A stretch of 64,000 bases of DNA from contig NC_016131.3 in NCBI RefSeq assembly GCF_000005505.3, forward strand, positions 35,827,001-35,891,000, written 5' to 3'. A program made the translations under genes and the position numbers. The stretch is from Brachypodium distachyon. Its lineage: Eukaryota; Streptophyta; Magnoliopsida; Poales; Poaceae. Positions 36,220 through 48,767 of this stretch are shown here, in pieces; the stretch's first letter is position 1, and every line of letters begins with the position of its first letter. Under the pieces are notes generated by a model. That model had not been told where the DNA came from, searched no databases, and was given only the letters and a program-made list of their open reading frames with translations.

Positions 36220-38429
36220 CTACGCGGGGGGTGCTTCCGGGGCGGCGGTTTGGGCGGCGTGCGTCTCCTCGCTGGCGACCTCCTCCTCATCTTCACCAGC
36301 ACCAGCCTGCCTTGCCTTCCACGCGACCATCTCGTCGACGAAGCAGCTGACAGCGTTGGCGTGCTCCTCCTTGTTCTCTCCTCCGGTAACCAGTCGTTGA
36401 AGATGGTCTCGAAGGGGAACTCCGGGTAGGCCCAGTGGACCCGCGGCAGGATGGCGCCGGCAACCTGAGACGCGGCGACGCTCACTTGCCGGTCCCCGAA
36501 GCTGCGGATGCGGTCCACCACGGCCGTCCACCTTCCCACGAACTCCACGAAGAAGGGGATGAGGGTGCTGACGTCGCTGCTGTCGATGGCTGCCGGGGGT
36601 ACCGCCAGCTTCGACCGCGACTCGTTCCCCACCTCTACCAACCTGCGGAGCAGGGCCGTGCTCTCCTAGCGCTGGCTCCCGAGCTTCGCGTGGTTGCGGC
36701 TGGCGAGCTCGATCTTGGCCTTCTGGCCCCTGAGCTCGTCCTTCAGCTTGGAAATCTTCGCCGCTTTCTCCGAGTTCTCCTCGTCAAGGTATCGAAAATC
36801 GTTCCGGGCGACGTCCAGCTCGCCCTTGAGGGCCTTGTTGGCGTCGGTCGCAGCCTTGAGCTGCTCCTGGAACTCGCGTTCCCGGGTTTGGAGCTGCTCG
36901 TGCAACTCCTTCTCCCGGGACGCGGCTCGTATCGCCGCAGCTTGGGCTGCCGTGGCCTGCTCCCCTAGTTGAGCAACTGCTGGATCTTGGTGGAGTAGCT
37001 GGAGATGAGCCCGGTCTTCTCATCGAGGCACTCCTAGAAGCCCCTTAACGCTTCCTGGTGCTCTCCCTCGGCTGGAAGGCATGCCGATTCCAACGACTCG
37101 AGCACTTGTTGGTGCTCCTCGCGCAGCTCCTGTAGCTAGCGCTGGATGTGTGCTTCTGGGACCAAGGGCTAAAACGCCTCGGCCTGGGCTTGCTGCGCCA
37201 CCTGGATCTCCTCCTGGAGGCGTGCCCGCTCCTGCCGACGCTCCTTGACGAACCCTAGCTGCTACCGCTTGATGCCCTCGATGATCTCGTGCCCCTGGTC
37301 GAAGATGCTGGGGTCCCAATTCAGCAGACCCCAACCTGCCCCTGCGATCGCCCCGATACTTGAGGAGGCTCCCGCGGCCACAGTCTGTGACCGCACCACC
37401 TCCTTGAGTGTCGGCAAAGGCGAGCGCATTCCCCCGCTTCCGCCTGCTGCGAGCTCGTCCCTTGTCTCTGCTTGGGGGCTGGGTGGTTGCTCACGGCTGG
37501 CCTCCGTTGCGACACGGTCGAGAGGCTCGGACCCGGTGGCCGCTGCCTCCCCGGTCACCATCGGGTCGGTGGCTTGGCTGCCGGGAGAGGCCCCTCCACC
37601 CCCGCTCTGCCCGGTGGAGAGTTGCTCCACCGTCACCTCAGGGGCGGCTTCCGCATCGGCCGCGGTGCCCCCTGGGATGAGTTCTGCGGTCCCTGCTCCC
37701 GCAGTGGCGGCAGCAGAAGGGGCTGCAAGAAGGATTGTTAGAAAAGATGAAGCGCAAAAAGAATGGGGAGGAGTGCTGGGGCGAGTGTGGCGTACCTTGC
37801 TCCGTGTCCCCTCCCTCTGTGTGGGTCGCCTCTTGGCGTCCGCCGTCGTCCGTTGCTAGGTAGGCCCCGACAACATTTCCCAGTCCTGGATAAGGAAGCA
37901 CGGGAGGAATATTAGACGCTGAAGAAAGGAAAAAAAAAGAATGGTGCATGACAAAGTTCGTCGAGCGCACCTGCTCCCGGGGCCGCCGCCTTGCTTATGG
38001 TGTGGGCGACGTCGCCCCCACCCACTGTTGCCGTCGTCACCGCGCCCCCCGTCCCGACTTGGGGGCTTCCCCCGCTCGTGCCAGGGGTTGTGCGCGGCTT
38101 CTTGCTCAAAGTCGCCGGTGGGGAGCTCACCGGTCCCCTCTTCCCCGCCGGCTTGAGGCAAGAAGGGTTATTCACCGAAATGCTACCAGGAAAAACAAGA
38201 AATATAGTTTAAGGAAGAGAGCTTACTTTGCTGGATTCAAAACCAGTCGGCAGTTGGCGAAGATCCCTCCCGAAGGAGGCGCCTTCCGCGCTGGCGGAGC
38301 GTTCCCGCTACCGCCAGAGCTCCCCACCGTGTCGGGGGCTGAGCCTCGGGCCGGTGGGCCGCCCCCGCGATGGCTCCGTTGCACGGCGGGCAGGCGGGAT
38401 AGCGGCACGACGTCGTCGTCATCGCGGTC

Positions 38430-41400
38430 TGTAACAGACCGGTTTTTGGAAGAAAAAAATTAGAAACTTTTTCATAAAAAGAGGACTGAAAAATTTCGAT
38501 GAATTTATGAAAGCTTAATTTGAAATTTCCTAAAAGTTTTGGTTTCAAATCGGAGTAACAACAACTACAAATTAAATTTAAGTCTTACTTGCTATTTTGG
38601 TTTGCTGGTACTTTATTTCGATTCGGCGTATTAAAATATGCAATTTGGAATTTCTGAGCTCGTTTGCATTCTATTTGGAGGTTTATGAAGTTTCAGTCTT
38701 TTTTTTGGAAAAGACATTTTTCCTGTTCTCTGGGTCGCAGCCCATCTTCCTCTCCTTTTTCTCTCTTTTCTTTGCCTAAGCTGCACCTTCCCTTAGCCCA
38801 GCTAGTCTTCCTATTATTTTCTTTCTCTCCTCACGCTTGGGCCTGTCTTGTCTTGCACGCACAACTGCTCGACTCCCTGATTCTTTCTTCTTTCACGAGC
38901 ACCAGCACCAGCTCCAGAAACGCACGCACCTGTGCACGCCGCCACCTTGATTTTCCCCTTCGATTCTCTCGCTCCCTATCGTTTCTCTGAAAACCAAAAT
39001 GGCCAAATTAATCTACATCACCTGGTGAACCGATTCAGCTTTCAACCATCAGTTTCCTGTCTTCAATTCCCCACTGAAACGGACGCCCCGAGTGCAGGTT
39101 TTTGGCATACGTTTCCTGATCTCCCACCACAGCCCACAAAACATAATTCCTACCGCGCCATATTGAGCCTCTTCGTCTCCTCCTTCGTTTCCTTGCCCAG
39201 AGTTTCGCCCGAGAACCATTGTAGAGCCCGTGCTATTATCATCTACCCCGCCGGCCGCCGTCACCATTCTTGATGGTGATACCACGAGGTAGCTTTGTTT
39301 TGAATTTTCCTTTGATCTGTAAACTCAAGTAATCCCCTCCTATCGGTGTGGCAAGGTTATGCATCAAACATGAACCGTTGGCCGCGTCGTCCCCGAGCTG
39401 GCAGCCCACAACACTATCACGGACGCCGCCGGCTGTTCCCGCTGAACCGGAGCCCCGCAGGTTGCAATCTCGCGCCAGGAGCAGAGCCTCAACGCAGCAG
39501 AGTCACCGCCCTAACCCGCAGCCCAGCAGAACGACCACGTGGGACGGATTTCATTCATCTTTGTCAACTTCGGTCGTCGCGTTCATGGCACGATTTCTTC
39601 CCCTTCGGTGAGTCCTGTCCTAATTCCTTTTACACGTCGACTCATCTATATCGGTTCTAATCCTAAACATGACATCCTGTTCAATTATTTGTTTTGGCCA
39701 CGTGTTCTCAAATCCATGCGGATCCCGACCGACACGGTCATACACATCCTATACCTAGTTGCTGTAAAATCCATTCATGTCACTCAATTATATTCACCTC
39801 CGGTAGACTAGAACAGGAGAGGATCCTGCATCCGATGACCGGAGCTCCGACAACTTCAATGCCATCTTGTTTATGACCAATATTTCCATGCTCTTCCATG
39901 TTCAGTCCATAATCTGACCTCAACCCCAACTTAAAAAAGTTTACCTTTGACCTTAGTGACATGCTGGTGGAATCGGATTCGCAATCCGATGGGTAGAATT
40001 TAAACTATATACAAACCGATGCTATTCAGGTCAAATTCGTATATAATTTGAATTGGATTCAATATTTATTTTTTTGCATGTCCTGTTCTTGTAGTTCATA
40101 TACATGCACAGGAGTTGTATGTCAAGTTTGAAGAATTTTCTGATCACTTGGCTAGCTATTTATTAGATTTGTTTAGTAGCATGTATTGCTTGTTTATTCT
40201 GTATCCATGGCTATGCATGCTTGCCTTGAGTTATTGTTATGATACTTGTTTGTGACATACATCGTGTGTGCTGCATGTATGGTTATAACGCACACGGTGT
40301 ATGTAGGATTTGAAGTATATTTCATGCTTTATTAAGTTGTGACATGATGGTGTGTAAGCAATTTCCCTCGTCAAGGAGTTGGGAGCTATATCACCCCGCA
40401 CGGTCCATGACTGTGATCGCTTTGGGTTGACGCTCCAAGCTCTCCAAGACCATATCACCCCGCACAGTTCTCGCACTGTGATCGCTTTGGGTTGAAGTCT
40501 TGGCTTATCATCAATCACTTCTTAATACTTGTATGAGTCAAATTCCAGGTCTGACATGTATGTTAGCATGTGTTTTGCTTGATGTTATTGATGGATCACA
40601 TGTTTGGATTCTCTTTGGTTTAGGTCATGCTTATATGATTAGTATATAACTTGTAGCATTACTTTATGCATGTGGTGGTAGTAAGATTGTTAGCTACATT
40701 AATCATGCCTAATTGTTATTACTTTGCCATGTCTATTATCTTGTATCCTAGCAATACTATAGTATTTTGCTATTGAGTGATCATTGCTCTATAACTAGAA
40801 TCTTAATTTTTCATGAATGTTCTCGTAGAACTTTGGTATTGTTCTAATGACATTCTTAGTTGATGTGCATTTGCCTTGTTTGGATGCATCATTTAGGTTG
40901 TATTTTTATTTTGTTCATGTATGTTGTTAGCTAGATTTACATATATGCTTTAGTTGTCTTTAGTTCTTTAATCTAGTAGCTTTGCCATGTCGTATCAGCC
41001 AAGTCTTTCTTTTGTTTGTGTTATATGATGATTAGAGTATGATGCCTTGTTTGCTAGAGTGAGATGAATTGTTTATAATGCACTTGTAGTACAATATGCT
41101 TGTATTGACATGCCTTTGTTCCTAGTTTGTGCGCTAGGCATAGCGTATGCTAGCTAGTTTCCTTGTTTATGTTTAATGTTCAGTTTATGCGAAGCGTGTC
41201 TTGTCTGCTCTCTGCCCATTGGTTTACCACTAGCATGTATGTAAGAGTTGCTAGATGCTTAGTTTGCTATTCCTGTATGATATATGCTTCTTAGGACGTT
41301 GATATTACTAGCTTACTATGGTATGCCATCCATTGTCAACCTCTTGCTTGCTAGTGATACATGTTAGTAGTTGATTATTCTTGTATATGTTACCTGGTGA

Positions 41401-43956
41401 TGATCTTTACTTGTTCAGTAACATGTCACGTGACTTCGTGCATATTTGGTGTATATGTGCATGTCATGGCATGATAGCTATTGCTAGCATGTTTACGCAT
41501 CTTTCTTAGATAACATGATGTTCGTGTCACGTTCGTTTCATGCTTATATATCGGGTTGTCTTTACATGCTCATGCTTATACATGTTGTTTCATATGCTTG
41601 TCTACATATTATGCTATGCTTGTATGCTTCTTATTCATATGCCTTTGTCATTCTAAGCTTTTCGTAGTTATATTGTTATTAGATTCTAATTGTCCTTGTA
41701 CCTCTAGGGTAAGTTCTAATTATCTCAATGCATATGTGTTCCATCATCTTGTGGCGCATTGCATATAGTTAAGATGCATCTATTATGTGTTACCATGCTC
41801 AAGCCACTCATATAGATCATAAGATTGTGTATTAGTGTAGAATCGTGCTTGTCATACTTGAATAGTCTTATTTCAGTTGGTGTTTACTTGGTAGCTGCTT
41901 GCCAGTTGTCCATGATTGTCTTTAGAGAATATGCTTGTGTTTAATCATTTGTTTTCATCTAGAACCATAATTCCTTATCTAGCTTTATCTTGCATAGAGA
42001 TTTATCTTAGCTTTTGACATATTCTTATGGTTGCATGCTAGATACATTATGTTTCTTGCTTGTATGATCACTAGTATGATAGGAGTTGTTTGATGCTTGC
42101 AAACTAGCATGATAAGGTGTATTGTTTTGTGACTGTTTACATTTATGCTTGAGCTATATGGTTACTAGCAGTGTGACTATATGGTGTAGTATAATATTTA
42201 TTACTTCATAAAGGGCATGACCAATCAAGCTATGTCCCTCATTCTGGGTATATAGTTTACTTTGTTAGAATCAATCTCATTGTTCCATCTTATCAAAGTT
42301 GTTCCTATCCTTTCCAAGTTTCCAAACCTATTCTTAGCCGTCTTGTCTATTCACTCTCATATTTGCATTTCATTTGGTTTTATTGTATTCATATTTAATA
42401 TTTTGTTTGTTCTGGTTACCGCTACGACGAGTAGAGAGTGACAAGGTGGAACCAGGACAAGAATCTGAAGCTGAAGAAGAAGAAATCATCAACGGAGGCA
42501 TGCCCCAGCCCCCCTCTCTTTGATCATATTTATCCTATGTTTTCAAATGGGCATTAGTTAGTTATTTATTGTTTTATAAACATGCATGCTATTTTATTCC
42601 TGTAGCTAGTGTGTCGATTGACACTTTGCCATGATTTGCTTGTCGCCATTCCTTTGATACCTGGAGTAGTTTTATATGTAATCTTGTAGAGTAGAAATGC
42701 TTAGCCATGCTCATATTATTCACTAGAAAGTCTCTCCAAGGATTCTAAGTGATCTTCGGATCAATGATACCATTGCTGAAAGTTGTTGAGCTTGCCGAGC
42801 TGGGCGTAGTCCCTCTTCTTGGAATCCCCTTCTACTCTCTCTACCTACTCTGGGTGAAACTTACCATACAACTGGTGCGGGTGGTAGTTGGATCATTGGT
42901 TGAAGGAGCAATTGCTAGTCTGTGTGGGAGCAATTCGCCACCCGTAGTGGATGAGGCCTAAAAAGTCTTGAACCTGAAGATTGTGACAACCGTGCGACCA
43001 CTCTGGCTTGGTTTAGTAGGGAGTTCATGCTTAGTGTTGTCATAGCCGTACCGCTCATGGGGTGTCCCCTGAGATAGGGAGCCCTCGGCACAAAAGGGGG
43101 CCCGGACTGTGAATCGCCAGACGATGTCCTTCCGTGTTGAAACCTAGTGGGCGTGTCACATTGAGTATGTTCTTTTGAAAGACCTTGTCACGACTCGCTG
43201 TCGGTACACATTTGTGTGTGTATTCACCAGAGGCCGCTGGTTAGGCACCGGGCGAGATCGTGTCATGTGGGTACAACGTACGACTTCTGCAGAGTGTAAA
43301 ACTATTCAAATAGCCGTGTCCACAGTCATGGACGACACATGAATCTTTCTTGACATACGGGACCTGTCTTCTTTCCCTTCCGTCCTCCCTCTCGGACTTC
43401 TTGCTAGAAATGAGGATTTGGGTGAGTGATCGAGGACCCTCACGTTGTTGGATAATGCTTTTGAGATAAAATTGTTTTTATCAAAACACACGCCTTCATC
43501 AAAAGTATGGTAGTATTTCAAATAAAACCGCTTTTATGCAAAAGAACCATATCGCCTTCCTTTGAAGCCACATGTAGTTATCAGGGTTCCTAGAGGAGGC
43601 ACGCTGAGTACGTAATGTACTCATCGCATTGCTTTGTTGTTGATGTGCAGAGTCCTTGAAGATAAAGATGCCGACTATGACTACTAGGAGGATCTAAGGA
43701 GTGAGGTCACGTACATCAACTGCTAGTGGCTGAGATGGAGTCGCTACGTACGCATTTTACTTTCCGCTCCTTTCTGATTGTATTAATGTCAGGTGACATT
43801 GCACTTTGTAAGCCGTTTGGCATATTATTAATAAAGATTTGTTCTATCTTCAATTTGTTGTGCAATGGTATTCATTTCGCCTGTGTTCATCAGCTTGATC
43901 CTGGACTGATGGAGGTAAACACAGGGGAGTCTGGAAGTTAATTCCGGGTTCCCACA
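38430..43956. mobile_element. 5.5-kb non-coding insertion, probable giant solo LTR
   Basis: It interrupts the antisense gene between codons that otherwise adjoin. It begins TGTAACAGACCGG and ends AATTCCGGGTTCCCACA, i.e. TG...CA as in an LTR. No retrotransposon protein domain was found inside. There is a pyrimidine-rich promoter-like start (38700-39000), a long AT-rich middle (39900-42500) and a final GC-rich part. The flanks CGGTC and CTATC agree in only three of five bases, so the target duplication is degraded or the ends are off by a few bases. A LARD fragment is the alternative. Confidence 0.6.
40388..40500 (+). repeat. Local tandem duplication inside the solo-LTR-like insertion
   Basis: ATATCACCCCGCACGGTC...GTGATCGCTTTGGGTTGA (from about 40388) recurs about 63 bases later with a few changes (from about 40451). 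Confidence 0.8.
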
Positions 43957-45235
43957 CTATCCCCTTCCGTGGGGCTGTCAGCACCCAGGAACCCTTCGTC
44001 CCCGGATGTGTCGACAACCTCGCGGGAGACGTAGCTCCTCGGAGTCCCCGTCCGAGTTGTCCTCCTCCTCACTCTCGGCCATCGGTTGCTTTCCGGTCCG
44101 AGTCCTTGGTTGCGGGGGAGGGCTGCTTGATAGCGTCCCCGCCATGATTCCCCACTCGTTGCAGGGTGGGTAATTGTTGGCCCCCGGGTTGGCGACACCT
44201 GCGTGGAGTGCCATCACGCCTTGTGGAAGCCCGGCAAAGGGGGAGTTGTCGCCGGTGATCCCCCTGAGCCATGTTCGGATCTGCTCCATCGTCAGCCCGC
44301 CTCGCTGCAACCTCATCCGGTCACCCTCCCCCGAGTAGGTCCAGACCAGATGAGTCCGATGCTACAGCGGGGCGATGCACCTAGCGATGAAGCTCCGGGC
44401 CACGTCTAGATCCGTGAGCCCTGCACGCTGCAGCGCCATGATCTTGTCACAGATCGACGCGAGCTCGGCGTCCTTGGCGTCACGGTCCCGCCAGTCACGG
44501 GACTTCTTCGGTAGCGCGGTGGGCTTGGTGTAGGCCTCGTCGTGCTCCTCGATATACAACCAGCACCAGTCCGCGCGCCACTCCGACTCGATCTTCCGGT
44601 CCTCCGTGACGATGAACTCCGATTTGAGCCTGTCCCGGAACAGGAACGAGACCCCGGAAGACATCGCCTCGCCCTTCTTGCCGCGAGGGTAGTAGTAGTG
44701 GCGGAATAGCGCCACGGATGGCATCACCCCCACGAACGCCTCGCAGAGATACTGGAAGACGACCAGCTTGAAGAAGGAGGTAGGGTGAATCTGCGCCAGT
44801 TGAAGACGGTAGGCGGAGAGGATGGCATGGAGGAAAAGAGAGTGCGGCGGCACGAACCCGGAGAGGATGAACTGCACGAACACTCGGTAGTAGTGCTCGC
44901 CGAGTTCCGACCCGACGGGCAGGATGCGTGTCGGGCCGTGTTCGTTGTGCTTGGTGGCCACCGCCAAGCGCAGCTTCTCCCCGGCCTCGCCATTGTAGCC
45001 GGGCTTGAAGAACGCATACTGGTCCCTCTTCTCCTTGTCCTTGCGCTCTCGCTCTGACATCTCTTTCTTGCCGCTCTTCTCTCCTTTGCCGCTGGGACGT
45101 GCTGGACCTTTGGGTGCCATTGGTGGAGGGGGGAAGGGGGAGGGGAGGCTTCTTCGGAGCTGGAGCGCAAGGGGCTTGGGGGAGGCAATGGCAAGGGCAG
45201 TGGCGGAGGGGAGTCCTTGGGACGCCGCCCCTGGG

Positions 45236-45243
45236 TATTTATA
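45236..45243 (-). promoter_or_regulatory. TATA box of the antisense gene
   Basis: On the minus strand the sequence reads GGGTATAAATACCC. The TATAAATA core lies about 116 bases upstream of the antisense ATG at 45120, a normal distance for a plant core promoter plus a short leader. The surrounding dyad (GGGTAT/ATACCC) also makes it partly symmetric. Confidence 0.6.
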
Positions 45244-45533
45244 CCCGGCAGGCGGAATTGCAATGGGCGCCCCCCACGATCGGCAATCAAGCGCCCTAAA
45301 GTTTTGGAAAAATCAAGACGGTTTTGCGCGACCGGGCCATAACACCCCGTTTCGCAGAGGGGTAGTGGAGCCAGAGATCGTGCACCCGCTCCTCCCGTTC
45401 CGACGGGAGGAGGCGTAACGACGGCCTACGTGGCCGGGTTCCCAGCTTAGCCTGGGGACCCACACGTCGGAGGGTGTAGCCCGGCAACCGACCTAGGATG
45501 ACACTACCCGGGAGCTCAAGGTTGCCGGCCCAC

Positions 45534-45546
45534 ACCCGGGGGCTAC
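45534..45546 (+). other. Polypurine-tract region of the gypsy element
   Basis: CACCCGGGGGCTAC ends directly at the 3' LTR start. The GGGGG-rich stretch is where plus-strand priming is expected. Confidence 0.55.
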
Positions 45547-46330
45547 TGTCGCACCAGTGGCCCACGGGGCCCCACTGGTACGGGACACGTGGGTCGCAAC
45601 TAACGAGACCCCGCTAGGCTAGCTCCCCGGGAGGGGCGAACCCGGGGAGCTACCAGCTCGCTCCCCTGCAACTTGCCGAGCGACGGTACCGGGGCACCTC
45701 CCGGGTACTAGAGCTTTGGGGGTTGCAGGTGGGGCCTACGGAACAGTGGAGACAAGACGAGACAGCGGACGCAGTGCATTTAATGCACCGACAGGAGTCA
45801 CATCAACAGGGCTAGTTTTGCCCAACAAGTCTACAGTGGCTACCATAAGAGAGATTTTATTTACAACGCACAGTGGCTTGGGCGCTGCATGAAGCCCAGC
45901 GTGGATCTACAGTAGAGTAAGTTTTGTAGCAATGACACGCGTGTAGTTAACGTGTCACGCTGCATGCATCGACACCTGTGGTATCCCCTTGTCTATAAAA
46001 AGAAGACCAATGCCACCGGTCAAAGGGTTCGAACCCTAGTTAGTAACAAGTAGTGTTGCATCCATTCGTAGCAGAACCCCTTAGGAGAACAAGTAGCCTA
46101 CCCGGGAATCCCCCCGGGCAATCTGTAAGAACACACAAATTACTCGTGAATACAACAAAAAGTAGGACGTAGGGTGTTACACCTCCAGGTGGCCCGAACC
46201 TGGGTAAATCCGACTGTCTACACTTCGTGCCTCACGTCACGCCGGCGATCGCCGGAGCGCTCGCCTCGCCCCTCACCGAACAACAAGGGGGTGCCCCGCA
46301 TCCCCGATGCCGGAGACCCATGCTCCGACG
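45547..46330 (+). repeat. 3' LTR of the gypsy element
   Basis: Runs from TGTCGCACCAGTGG to CTCCGACG, followed by the CTTCA target duplication. It keeps TATAAAA at 45994-46000, about 446 bases into the LTR, and a ~40-base segment near its end that the 5' LTR has lost. The terminal CA has become CG. Confidence 0.9.
45994..46000 (+). promoter_or_regulatory. TATA box in the gypsy 3' LTR
   Basis: TATAAAA in CTTGTCTATAAAAAGAAGACC. The matching position in the 5' LTR (near 28906) is deleted. Confidence 0.65.
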
Positions 46331-46610
46331 CTTCATGAGGATACATGTCTCTAAGAAGAATCGACACACTTCCTCTCCACCGCAACAGTACGTAATTTGT
46401 GATTCGATCTATTGCTTAATGATGATCTGCGAGTTCATGCTGCTGTTGATTGTGATGTTGAATACTTCTAGTATTTTCAAGTTGCATATGCTAGTTGTTA
46501 CTGTCATTGTGATTTATATTCTGGAATTACTCATTAAATTGTTATTCTCAAAATTGTTTAATTTTCCAACAATCCAAAAACCTTATTGTAGGCAATTTTC
46601 TTCTTTAATT

Positions 46611-48435
46611 ATGGGTGGTTTAGCCGATGTGCTGAAGCCGGATAAATTCTTCGGGATGTACTTTAAAAGATGGCAATTAAAGTCCATGCTAGCTCTGAAA
46701 GTATTCTGGGTGACAAACGGCAAACTTGAGGGAGTTATGTCTGAGTAAGCTCAGAAAAACTTCGATGAAGCCAATGTTGCCGTGAGAGGATGCATTCTGA
46801 GTGTTTTTTCTGGCCGTCTTTGTGATGTGTACACGCACATAGAAGACGGGAAGGAGCTGTGGGATGCACTGAGTGCTAAATTCGGTGCAACCGATGCAGG
46901 CAGTGAACTGTATACCATGGAGTCGCTTAACGATTACTGGATGGTGGATAAACGTTCTGTAGTTGAACAGGAGCATGAGATACAAGTCATTGTGAGAGAG
47001 CTCTCCAACTTCTCAAGTGTGACTTGCCTGGCTGGATGCATTATTGCAAAGTTGCCTCCTGCGTGGAGGAACTTCGCCACGTCTCTGGAACACAAGAGAC
47101 AGGAGATATCAGTTGAACAACTGATAGCGTCCTTTGATGTTGAAGAGAAGGCTGGGGCTAAGGACACCACTGAGAGGGCCGCTGAAGTTCCGTCTAATGC
47201 CAATATGGCGCAGAGGAACTTTCACAGCAACGGAAAGAACAAAGGGAAGAAGCCCTCTGTTGTTAACAACAACAAGCCTGCGCAGACACCTTCAAGAAGA
47301 AGAAGAAAGTAAACAAAGCTGAGTTGAATTGTTTCACATGTGGAGGGCTTGGCCACTTTGCCAGAGACTGTCCTGATCGTGTAGATCACAGAGGGAAAAA
47401 AGGGCAGAAGACTGTCAACGTCGTGACTGCTAGCAACACTGACCCGTACGGTATTTTACATACTGTTCTTTCAGTGTTTCAATCTCCATGTTGGTGGATT
47501 GATACGGGTGCTAATGTTCATGTGTGTGGTGACATCTCTTTGTTTACTTCTTACCGGCATGGAAAGGATTCAACTGTCTTGATGGGGAACGGGTTGCATG
47601 TAGCTGTTCGTGGTGTTGGTACGGTCGATCGAAGTTTACTTCGGGAAAGATTGTGCAGCATGTCCCCTCCATGAACAAGAATCTCGTTAGCGGTTCCCTT
47701 TTATGCAGATATGGTTTTAAGGTAGCTGACTCTAATAAAGTAGTTGTGTCCAAACTTGGACAATTTATTAGTAAATGCTATGAGTGCGGAGGCTTGTTCC
47801 GCTTTTCCCTTTCAGATTTTATAATATGTCAGTGAACCATATTTGTAACAGTGTTAATGATCATGCAAGTGTTTGACACTTTCGTCTATGTCATATTAAT
47901 TTTTGGTTTAATGTCTTGGCTATCCGGTATGAGTTTAATTCCTACTTTCATCATTGTCAAAGGTTCTAAGTGCCATAGTTTTGTGCAATCAAAGCAACCT
48001 CGAAAGCCTCACACGGCAGCCGAGGAGAGAAATCTGGCACCTTTAGAACTCATACATTCTGATCTTTGTGAGATGAATGGTGTGTTGACAAAAGGTGGAA
48101 AGAGATAATTCATGACGTTAATTGATGATGCTACTAGGTTCTTCTATGTTTATTTGTTGCGAACTAAAGATGAGATTTTAGACTACTTTAAAATCTATAA
48201 GGCTGAAGTTGAAAATCGATTGGAGAGAAAGAGATCAAACATCTTAGGTCGGATCATGGTGGCGAGTATTTTCCCAAAATATTCGATGAATTTTGTGAGC
48301 AACACGGTATTATTCATGCATGAGAGAACGTCTCCCTATTCGCCCCAATCAAACGGGTCGCCGAGAGGAAAAGCTGCACGTTGACTGACTTGGTGAACTC
48401 CATGTTAGACACCACCAGTTTATTGACTTCATGTC
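46611..48435 (+). pseudogene. Copia gag, protease and integrase N-terminal half
   Basis: Gag begins at the ATG 46611 (MGGLADVLKPDKF) and reads on with a TAG-type break after GVMSE (46746-46748). Further on are the gag blocks TYLEQ/QLIASFDVEE-like (VEQLIASFDVEEKAG, about 47116), then a zinc knuckle CFTCGGLGHFARDC (47330-47371). The protease active site is WWIDTGANVHVC (about 47493-47528). Integrase shows LAPLELIHSDLCE (about 48040) and LIDDATRFFYVYLL (about 48118), with a stop at 48106-48108 and frame changes. Gag packs the RNA, protease matures the proteins and integrase joins DNA. This copy is dead. Confidence 0.88.
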
Positions 48436-48767
48436 TGTTAGTCTAATCTTGGGTCTGTTAATGCTAGTGTTCTAGTTTGAGTCTGATTAGGTTTGCATGC
48501 TACACGTGTAGTAGTCCGAATTAGACAAGGAAGTCTCTGTTTAGTCCAAGTAGGAATCGATTGAGATGTGTCCTAGTCGTAGTCTGTTAGGTACTACGTA
48601 CGTGTATATATACACACCTATGGCTGTAGTTTGAGATCAAGTTTTGTACCGAGGGATTAATTTGAGAGATAAGAAATAAGAAAATAGAGGCACGACAGGT
48701 GCCCCTGGCCAAATAAATTTCTAATCGTGTGCGTTTTCATGTGATTGATCTTTGGGCAAACCCAACA
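48436..48767 (+). repeat. 5' LTR of the small non-autonomous element
   Basis: Contains TACGTGTATATATACACACC, a TATA-like palindromic run, at about 48598-48618. Confidence 0.9.

Larger units (their letters stand above)
36220..45120 (-). pseudogene. Antisense gene of the gypsy element (Transposase_28-like), with introns; decayed and interrupted
   Basis: It starts at the ATG 45118-45120 (MAPKGPARPSGKG). The first 252 codons show FILSGFVPPHSLFLHAIL and ALFRHYYYPRGK-type blocks of the plant 'putative gypsy type transposon' family (Transposase_28). After a TAG at 44362-44364 and a frame change near 44080, the reading is split by a 5.5-kb insertion (38430-43956). It then resumes as an acidic/proline-rich linker. 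Three introns, 38226-38183, 37970-37919 and 37795-37723 (44, 52 and 73 nt), have GT-AG ends and each keeps frame. The C-terminal half is coiled-coil-like (ELDVARNDF, KISKLKDEL) and ends at a stop, 36220-36222. In-frame stops at 37262, 37169, 37136, 37034, 36965 and 36666 are all TAG. The function of such proteins is unknown. Confidence 0.82.
28476..46330 (+). mobile_element. Complete nested Ty3/gypsy LTR retrotransposon with antisense gene (Tat-like)
   Basis: Two related LTRs (28476-29188 and 45547-46330) and a CTTCA duplication frame 17,855 bp. Sense order is gag, zinc knuckle, protease, RT, integrase, as in Ty3/gypsy. A long antisense gene lies between integrase and the 3' LTR, as in Tat-lineage elements such as Grande, Retand and RIRE2. 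Two later insertions, a Helitron (32252-33299) and a 5.5-kb non-coding element (38430-43956), account for about 6.6 kb, leaving an original of about 11.3 kb. All coding parts contain stops or frameshifts, so this copy cannot move by itself. Confidence 0.92.

Noticed and set aside
36435..36968. 177-codon plus-strand frame opposite the antisense gene
   Set aside because: It is the complement of the coiled-coil region; leucine/valine-rich translation typical of a reverse shadow.
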